Shown: positions 6,547 through 10,501 of the stretch, in pieces
How positions within the stretch are numbered: position 1 is the first letter of the stretch
How the letters are laid out: each line of letters opens with the position of its first letter
DNA from: an uncultured Prevotella sp.
GTDB lineage: Bacteria > Bacteroidota > Bacteroidia > Bacteroidales > Bacteroidaceae
Reading direction: 5' to 3'
Assembly: GCA_900543585.1 (NCBI GenBank)
Contig: UQRP01000052.1
Location: forward strand, 1-10,501
Length of the DNA: 10,501 nucleotides
Program-made: the position numbers and the translations under genes
Notes under the pieces: generated by a model
Databases searched by the model: none
What the model saw: the letters and a program-made list of their open reading frames with translations, nothing else
What the model was told of the DNA's origin: nothing

Positions 6547-7140
6547 ATGAATCCAGAGACAGAATTTCGTGACGGGCTCGATGAGCTCGCCGTACATTAT
6601 AAGGCTATCCTCAAGCTTCTCGGTGAGGATCCTGAGCGTGAGGGACTCTTGAAGACGCCGATGCGTGTGGCCAAGGCCATGCAGATTCTCACGAGAGGAT
6701 ATACTCAGGACCCGCACAAGGTGCTGACAGACGCGCTCTTTGAAGAGCATTATGACCAGATGGTCATCGTGAAGGATATCGACTTCTTCTCGATGTGCGA
6801 GCACCACATGCTGCCTTTCTATGGCAAGGCCCATGTGGCTTATATCCCCAACGGACATATCACCGGCCTGAGCAAGATTGCTCGTGTCGTCGACATCTTC
6901 TCCCACCGCCTGCAGGTGCAGGAGCGTCTCACGGAGCAGATTATGAAGTGCATCAATGATACGCTGAAGCCACAGGGCGTCATGGTGGTCATCGAGGCTA
7001 AGCACATGTGCATGCAGATGCGGGGTGTGGAGAAGCAGAACAGCATCACCACAACGTCGGCTTACAGTGGTGTCTTCGAGTCGATGAAAGTGCGCGAGGA
7101 GTTCATGAGTCTCCTGCGCGGGGAGTCGAAGCGCATCTGA
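6547..7140 (+). CDS. folE: GTP cyclohydrolase I (type IA)
   Basis: Converts GTP to 7,8-dihydroneopterin triphosphate plus formate, the first step toward tetrahydrofolate; cytoplasmic homodecamer. The 197 residues fit the family. Zinc and catalytic residues line up with the E. coli enzyme at a constant offset of 26: C84, H86 and H87 in SMCEHHMLPF, and H153 and C155 in EAKHMCMQMRG. The substrate-binding signature GLSKIARVVDIFSHRLQVQERL (107-128, shown here in full) and the tail TTTSAYSGVF are present. It sits 51 bp after the SPOR gene and 33 bp before the exonuclease gene. The start at 6547 is in an AT-rich context. A 3-codon reading ATG-AAT-TTA-TGA at 6539-6550 overlaps the start codon; its significance is unclear. 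The zinc site is complete, so this is the metal-dependent IA type and not FolE2. Confidence 0.98.
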   Translation: MNPETEFRDGLDELAVHYKAILKLLGEDPEREGLLKTPMRVAKAMQILTRGYTQDPHKVLTDALFEEHYDQMVIVKDIDFFSMCEHHMLPFYGKAHVAYIPNGHITGLSKIARVVDIFSHRLQVQERLTEQIMKCINDTLKPQGVMVVIEAKHMCMQMRGVEKQNSITTTSAYSGVFESMKVREEFMSLLRGESKRI

Positions 7141-7173
7141 TAACCTTCTGTCTGACAATTAATCCTTTCAACA

Positions 7174-7977
7174 ATGAAATTCATTTCGTGGAATGTCAAT
7201 GGTCTGCGGGCTTGTGTGAAGCCTAAGACCGATGACGAAGGCAATGTGAAGAGCAAGGGCTTCGAGGCTTATTTCAAGGACCTCGACGCCGATTTCTTCT
7301 GCCTTCAGGAGACGAAGATGCAGGCCGGACAACTCGACCTGCAGTTCGACGGCTATCAATCTTTCTGGAATTATGCTGAGCGTAAGGGCTACAGCGGCAC
7401 CGCTATCTATACCAGGCACGAGCCGCTGGCCGTGACCTATGGCATGGGCAAGGAGGAGCACGACAAAGAGGGCAGGGTCATCACGATGGAGATGCCGGAG
7501 TTCTATCTCGTCTGTGTCTATACCCCCAACTCCCAGGAGGCGTTGGAGAAGGGCGGAAAGCCCAAGCGTCTGCCTTACCGCATGCAGTGGGAGGATGATT
7601 TCCGCGAGTACCTCAAGTCTCTCGATGCCAACAAGCCCGTCATCGTCTGTGGAGATATGAACGTGGCCCATGAGGAGATAGACATCAAGAACCCTAAGAC
7701 CAATCACCTCAGTGCGGGCTTTACCGATGAGGAGCGTGAGAAGATGACGACGCTGTTGGACAATGGCTTTGTCGACACCTTCCGGGCCCTGCATCCTGAC
7801 GAGGTGAAGTATTCGTGGTGGAGCTACCGCTTCCATGCCCGCGATAAGAATGTGGGATGGCGCATCGACTACTTCCTCACTTCTGAGCGCGTCAAGGACC
7901 GTATCACTGGCGCTGCCATCCATAACGACATCTTCGGCTCCGACCATTGTCCGATAGAGCTCGACATTGACTTTTAG
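7174..7977 (+). CDS. xth: Exodeoxyribonuclease III / AP endonuclease
   Basis: Cleaves DNA at abasic sites and removes 3' blocking groups in base-excision repair; it may also act as a 3'-5' exonuclease on duplex DNA. It belongs to the endonuclease/exonuclease/phosphatase fold of the ExoA/Xth/APE1 group. The 267-residue length is usual. Conserved motifs are visible: ISWNVNGLRA (4-13, N7), LQETK (44-48, metal-binding E46), YTPNS (116-120, Y116), CGDMNVAHEEID (159-170, catalytic D161 and N163), WWSYR (215-219), GWRIDYFL (228-235) and GSDHCPI (255-261, D257 and H258). All active-site residues are present, so it should be functional. Its ATG is 33 bp after folE, and a strong terminator follows it, making it the last gene of the plus-strand series. 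exoA is an equally common symbol in this phylum. Confidence 0.97.
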   Translation: MKFISWNVNGLRACVKPKTDDEGNVKSKGFEAYFKDLDADFFCLQETKMQAGQLDLQFDGYQSFWNYAERKGYSGTAIYTRHEPLAVTYGMGKEEHDKEGRVITMEMPEFYLVCVYTPNSQEALEKGGKPKRLPYRMQWEDDFREYLKSLDANKPVIVCGDMNVAHEEIDIKNPKTNHLSAGFTDEEREKMTTLLDNGFVDTFRALHPDEVKYSWWSYRFHARDKNVGWRIDYFLTSERVKDRITGAAIHNDIFGSDHCPIELDIDF

Positions 7978-7984
7978 GCGGATA

Positions 7985-8004
7985 CCGGCAGCTCCTGTTG
8001 CCGG
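7985..8004 (+). other. Hairpin just after the exonuclease stop codon
   Basis: CCGGCA (7985-7990) pairs with TGCCGG (7999-8004), and inner G-T and C-G pairs leave a TCCT loop. It lies 8 nt past the stop and has no T-run. It may protect the mRNA 3' end together with the terminator downstream, or be incidental. Confidence 0.45.
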
Positions 8005-8028
8005 CTTCGCTCCTTTATAACAAACATC

Positions 8029-8062
8029 AAAAAGCCCGTATTCTCACGAACACGGGCTTTTT
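8029..8062 (+). terminator. Strong rho-independent terminator, likely bidirectional
   Basis: AAAAAGCCCGT (8029-8039) is complementary to ACGGGCTTTTT (8052-8062). The stem continues through one mismatch into TTC/GAA (8041-8043 with 8048-8050), leaving a TCAC loop. The T-run follows the GC stem on the plus strand. The A-run on the left makes the same on the minus strand, so it could also end the transcript of the gene whose stop is at 8182. Confidence 0.93.
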
Positions 8063-8181
8063 GTTACATTCCTATTCTATTCTAGAATATCATTGAAAGA
8101 GAGATCAAAATTGAAATAAAATAGGTAGCAATTGATATTGTGTATATTTATTGTAAGAGAGATTCTATCTTTTGTTTATCT
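8063..8181. other. AT-rich gap between convergent genes
   Basis: No gene is seen. It holds the 12-bp palindrome TATTCTAGAATA at 8078-8089 and a 6-bp inverted repeat AGAGAT (8158-8163) / ATCTCT (8178-8183) that straddles the stop codon of the minus-strand gene. Neither is followed by a clear T-run. Confidence 0.4.
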
Positions 8182-8694
8182 CTACCGCAGCAGAGACTTG
8201 ATTTCGTTGAGTGGGCGCTTCTCCTGGCTGCCGTCAGAGCGCGTCACCATGAAGTAGTCGTACTTTGACTTGCCGTTCTGGTAAGCTACGATAGCTACAC
8301 CACCGTCGCGGAGCTGGAGTGTGAAGTAGCCCTCACGCTTGCCGTTGACATAGCGGCCATGGAGCTTCTCCTTGCCATTCTGGTAGTAGGTTGTCACCTC
8401 ACCATTCAGGACTGTGTTCTTATCGTTGTTCAGGTCGACGAAGCTGTAACCACCCTCAGCCTTCAGGTTGCCATTCATATAGTAGTCCTGGAAGACATCC
8501 TCTTTGGCCAAACCTGTGCCCTGTGTCTTCAGCAGACGATAGTAGGCTGCCTGGTTGGCGTTGTTCACGCTCACCTCATTGGCGGCGTAGAATATGGTGT
8601 CTGCAACAATCTTTGCGTTTTCACTGACGTGACCACGACCGAAACTTGCTACTGTCATTAACAGCATTGCTGACATTAAGATAATCTTTTTCAT
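8182..8694 (-). CDS. Secreted protein with MORN-variant (YwqK-like) repeats
   Basis: A 170-residue protein reading MKKIILMSAMLLMTVASFG, a signal peptide with likely cleavage around 19-21. The mature part has repeats of the MORN_2/YwqK kind: DYYMNGNLKAEGGY (70-83), then NGEVTTYYQNGKEK (97-110) and LHGRYVNGKREGYF (111-124), and a partial YQNGK at 138-142. Such repeats form beta-hairpins. In annotation pipelines the family is often labelled 'toxin-antitoxin system YwqK family antitoxin', but no toxin lies next to it and the export signal makes that role doubtful. An in-frame ATG at 8757 gives a longer reading, yet a TACCTTTG promoter box at 8745-8752 lies downstream of that ATG, and MKK plus hydrophobic core starts at 8694, preceded by AAAGGAATT. 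It is transcribed alone, toward the terminator at 8029-8062. Function unknown. Confidence 0.85.
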   Translation of the reverse strand: MKKIILMSAMLLMTVASFGRGHVSENAKIVADTIFYAANEVSVNNANQAAYYRLLKTQGTGLAKEDVFQDYYMNGNLKAEGGYSFVDLNNDKNTVLNGEVTTYYQNGKEKLHGRYVNGKREGYFTLQLRDGGVAIVAYQNGKSKYDYFMVTRSDGSQEKRPLNEIKSLLR

Positions 8695-8744
8695 AAGGCT
8701 TAATTCCTTTAAGATTCTAATATGTTTTTGTTTTATTTCTGATA

Positions 8745-8752
8745 CAAAGGTA
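8745..8752 (-). promoter_or_regulatory. -7 box (TACCTTTG) for the YwqK-like gene
   Basis: Read on the minus strand this is TACCTTTG, a perfect TAnnTTTG box. No TTG lies 19-21 bp upstream, so the -33 element is weak. The predicted leader is about 45-50 nt, ending at the ATG at 8694. An 8-bp palindrome TAACGTTA lies upstream at 8783-8790 and could be an activator site. Confidence 0.65.
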
Positions 8753-9040
8753 TGCAAAAAATATGAATGGTAGCGCGTTCTTTAACGTTATTTTATAATT
8801 ATTTTTCGCACGTTTTTCAAGTGATATTTACATGCCGCCTAAAAAACAAAAAATGATTAAATAAGCCTCGTTTTCTAACAATCTGTAAATCGGCTACCTT
8901 GTATTTGGGGGTCCCACTGATATTTTACTTTCTTTTTGATAGTTCAAACTTATTGTTTTATCTTTCCGCTCAAAGGTTTTTCTTCACCGTTTCCTTTGAA
9001 AATGGCTACGTATGTAAAATAATTTGATTAAAATTTCGGT

Positions 9041-9054
9041 TTGATATAAATCAA
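9041..9054. promoter_or_regulatory. FNR/CRP-like palindrome TTGAT-N4-ATCAA
   Basis: The 14-bp sequence TTGATATAAATCAA is a perfect match to the classical FNR consensus TTGATNNNNATCAA. A related half-site (TTTGATTAAAA) lies just upstream at about 9023-9033. It is about 300 bp from the nearest known promoter box (8752) but only about 40 bp from the TAATTTTG box at 9091-9098. Whether a CRP/FNR-family protein binds here is unknown; chance occurrence in AT-rich DNA is possible. Confidence 0.35.
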
Positions 9055-9090
9055 GCCCTCTTTTAGCATGTTTAGAAGTCTGTGCGGGCG

Positions 9091-9098
9091 CAAAATTA
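9091..9098 (-). promoter_or_regulatory. Orphan -7 box (TAATTTTG) on the minus strand
   Basis: Read on the minus strand this is TAATTTTG followed by CGCCCG, a perfect TAnnTTTG match. No TTG was found 19-21 bp upstream. No gene starts nearby: the next ATG gives only 13 codons and the next real gene starts at 8694. It could drive a small RNA or a long-leader transcript of the YwqK-like gene, or be chance. Confidence 0.3.
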
Positions 9099-9121
9099 AA
9101 AACAGAAACTTTGTAATGTTT

Positions 9122-10366
9122 TTATGGCTTGTAATTGATAGCTGTGTAGATACGGGTGCAGATATTCTGGCCATTCTGCTTGCCGGGTGTATAGGGTGGC
9201 ATATCCCTGACGATGTTGGCAGCGTGGCGGTCCAGGGCCGGGGTAGCAGGGGTTACGACCGTGATGTCGCGGATGCCTCCGGTCTTGTCAACGACATAGC
9301 TGATAAAGACTCTCTGGGCTTTCAGGATGGGGGCGTCGGGCTCGGTGACATGTGAGAGGTACTGTGTCAGTCCCTCATTGCCGCCTTTGAAAGTAGGCAT
9401 TGTCTCCACTTTATTATATATGGTGTCGCCATGCCAGGTCGTTGACAGTGTCATATGCTTCGGTGCGGTTGTATTCTTCGGCTCTCTGAGGAAGAGGCGG
9501 CGGCCCTCGCGGGCGAAGATGTAGGAGTTGTCTTCTAATGGGAGGCCGACGGTATAGTCGGCATTCTGTCCGTTGCCGGTAGCATGAACCATCATGCAGA
9601 GAGCTCCGCTGTCTACCCATGCACCGACAATCTTCAAGGTCTGAAGGTTACTGTAGATGTCGTCGGGTAGGGGAGCGAGGAGGTTCTCGTAGAAGTCCTG
9701 TGAGGCCCCCATGTTGCCTACGAAACTGCTGATGAGGTCCTCAGCGTGGAAGACGCGACCACGGTTGGCATCGTAGACGAAGACTTCGTTGGAGATACTG
9801 GCTTTATAGGGTGACAGCTTCTGCGGGGCAACCTCCTTCTTCACTTGGTAGACGATCCATCGGCCTGGCTGATAGCTGAGGATATGAGCCGTGGCTGTGA
9901 TATAGCAGAAACGGTTATCGTCGGGGATGGTCTTAAACATGCCTTTGACGGGGCTACCGTATTCTGTTGTCAGTGCTGTCAGCAGGGAGTCGCAGTCTGT
10001 GGTCTCGTGGAAGAGAGAGCCGGAAATCGAACGCTTCAAGGCAGCAGCATCGGTGAAGTCGATGAGCTCGGGCCACTCAATGTCGTAGTCCACGACATTG
10101 TAGGCTGAGTCCTTGGTGAGGAAGAGGTGGGCTTTCTCATAGCGGACGCCATAGCTGACATTGGTGTCGTCCACGGTCTGCGCCTGGAGGGGCAGGGTAG
10201 AGGCGGTGAGGAGCAACAGCATGGTGAGGGCTACGTTCACGATGGTACGTGAACTTTCGATGATGCGATGCAGGTATGCCATGATACCGCGTGAGGAGTC
10301 GGTGATGTCATGGGCGTTTCCCATGATGTTGTGTGCGTCGATTATGTTGCTATTGTTGTTTCCCAT
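9122..10366 (-). CDS. Exported protein with C-terminal TonB domain
   Basis: A protein of up to 414 residues. The C-terminus (about 323-412) is a TonB_C-type domain: MPTFKGGNEGLTQYL, VFISYVVDKTGGIRDITVV, then MPPYTPGKQNGQNICTRIY, the pattern common in Bacteroidetes 'energy transducer TonB' proteins. A hydrophobic segment at about 43-58 ending LPLQAQ (58-63) looks like a signal peptide with cleavage before Q63; if uncleaved it would be a membrane anchor. There is no Pro-rich periplasmic spacer of the classical TonB kind. Residues 70-320 are soluble and perhaps related to DUF3298/RsiV-like domains, but this is a weak impression. The start is uncertain: in-frame ATGs occur at 10366, 10324 and 10282, exactly 42 nt apart. 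The AT-rich context and promoter favour 10366; a normal-length signal peptide favours 10282. No ExbB/ExbD gene is in view, so a role in energising outer-membrane receptors is not shown. Confidence 0.85.
   Translation of the reverse strand: MGNNNSNIIDAHNIMGNAHDITDSSRGIMAYLHRIIESSRTIVNVALTMLLLLTASTLPLQAQTVDDTNVSYGVRYEKAHLFLTKDSAYNVVDYDIEWPELIDFTDAAALKRSISGSLFHETTDCDSLLTALTTEYGSPVKGMFKTIPDDNRFCYITATAHILSYQPGRWIVYQVKKEVAPQKLSPYKASISNEVFVYDANRGRVFHAEDLISSFVGNMGASQDFYENLLAPLPDDIYSNLQTLKIVGAWVDSGALCMMVHATGNGQNADYTVGLPLEDNSYIFAREGRRLFLREPKNTTAPKHMTLSTTWHGDTIYNKVETMPTFKGGNEGLTQYLSHVTEPDAPILKAQRVFISYVVDKTGGIRDITVVTPATPALDRHAANIVRDMPPYTPGKQNGQNICTRIYTAINYKP
10241..10366 (-). repeat. Three 42-nt (14-codon) units at the start of the TonB-domain gene
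   Basis: The first 42 codons split into three units that each start with an ATG and end with ATC: MGNNNSNIIDAHNI, MGNAHDITDSSRGI and MAYLHRIIESSRTI. Units 1 and 2 share ATGGGAAAC; units 2 and 3 share H at position 5, I at 7, an acidic residue at 9 and SSR at 10-12. Similarity is degenerate, so this may be an old tandem duplication. Confidence 0.6.
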
Positions 10367-10405
10367 GATGCTATGTTTTTATCGATTGCTTTGATTTTAG
10401 TATTG

Positions 10406-10413
10406 CAAAGTTA
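10406..10413 (-). promoter_or_regulatory. -7 box (TAACTTTG) for the TonB-domain gene
   Basis: Read on the minus strand this is TAACTTTG, a perfect TAnnTTTG box, 39 nt upstream of the ATG at 10366. No TTG is found 19-21 bp upstream on that strand. The transcript would include all three candidate ATGs (10366, 10324, 10282), so the promoter does not settle the start. Confidence 0.6.
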
Positions 10414-10501
10414 CGAAGAATATCCTTTCGCCGTCTTTTTTTAGACCGCAAGTTCAAGATAGAACTGCAATTTTCGGTGTCAGATATGGACCTTAATAAT
10501 C

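Larger units (their letters stand above)
8695..9121. other. 427-bp AT-rich intergenic region
   Basis: No protein gene is supported. It contains the promoter of the minus-strand YwqK-like gene (8745-8752), the TAACGTTA palindrome (8783-8790), an inverted repeat TCAAAGG (8970-8976) / CCTTTGA (8993-8999) with a 16-nt loop, an FNR-like palindrome at 9041-9054, and a further minus-strand TAATTTTG box at 9091-9098 without a clear -33. A 13-codon minus-strand reading (9029-9070, MLKEGLIYIKPKF) follows that last box. I see no terminator with a good stem and T-run right after the TonB-domain gene. Confidence 0.6.

Noticed and set aside
6520..7158. Minus-strand ORF of 212 codons covering all of folE
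   Set aside because: It is the complement of a complete GTP cyclohydrolase I with all zinc ligands; the His/Leu-rich translation is a shadow.
7168..7947. Minus-strand ORF of 259 codons covering almost the whole exonuclease gene
   Set aside because: The plus-strand frame has a full set of exonuclease III motifs. The antisense frame is open because of codon bias and shows no start context or domain.
8182..8694. Reading the YwqK-like protein as an antitoxin
   Set aside because: The label comes from pipelines. The protein has a signal peptide, stands alone on its own promoter, and no toxin gene is adjacent.
9029..9070. Minus-strand 13-codon ORF after the TAATTTTG box
   Set aside because: It is too short to support from sequence alone, and the promoter lacks a -33 element. 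It is mentioned only in the description of the gap.
9068..9355. Plus-strand ORF of 95 codons beginning in the intergenic gap
   Set aside because: Most of it is antisense to the TonB-domain coding region, whose C-terminal motifs are clear. The first part has no promoter with both elements, only a near-match (AAACTTTG).

Overview
The window looks like chromosomal DNA of a Bacteroidales bacterium, most likely a Prevotellaceae member. Several start sites are preceded by the Bacteroidetes sigma-ABfr type -7 box (TAnnTTTG), and two of these boxes also have a TTG at the expected -33 spacing. Starts are AT-rich with no clear Shine-Dalgarno sequence. The gene content (OPT transporter, DUF1599 protein, DoxX/BT_3928-like protein, tpiA, SPOR protein, folE, exodeoxyribonuclease III, TonB-domain protein) is typical of that order. 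The family assignment is from memory and was not searched. No mobile element, CRISPR array, rRNA or tRNA was seen.

Layout. Bases 1-2005, minus strand: a two-gene unit, a small lipoprotein followed 29 bp later by an OPT-family transporter that runs off the left edge. Bases 2006-2225: a divergent intergenic region. Bases 2226-7977, plus strand: a co-directional series of seven genes: an unrecognised 192-aa protein, a duplicated DUF1599 protein, a polytopic DoxX/MauE-like protein with a thioredoxin-like domain, triosephosphate isomerase (overlapping its upstream neighbour by 26 bp), a secreted SPOR-domain protein, GTP cyclohydrolase I and an exonuclease III-type AP endonuclease. The series ends in a strong rho-independent terminator at 8029-8062. 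Bases 8182-8694, minus strand: a secreted protein with MORN/YwqK-like repeats. Bases 8695-9121: a 427-bp AT-rich intergenic region. Bases 9122-10366, minus strand: an exported protein with a C-terminal TonB domain. Bases 10367-10501: its upstream region.

How the genes fit together. The plus-strand series is mostly housekeeping: glycolysis (tpiA), the first step from GTP to folate or pterin (folE), base-excision repair (exoA) and peptidoglycan binding (SPOR). Two members are less well understood: the DUF1599 protein, whose two half-repeats suggest a nucleotide-related helical fold, and the membrane thioredoxin-like protein, whose soluble domain lacks a CxxC motif. At least two promoters feed the front of the series (one before the 192-aa gene, one just before the DUF1599 start), and later genes are close enough to be read through.

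No clearly new defence or mobile system is visible. The points most worth a second look are the near-leaderless promoter of the DUF1599 gene, the 14-codon tandem repeat that sets three evenly spaced in-frame ATGs at the N-terminus of the TonB-domain gene, the tpiA start embedded in the AT-rich tail of the upstream gene, and an FNR-like palindrome in the 8695-9121 gap.
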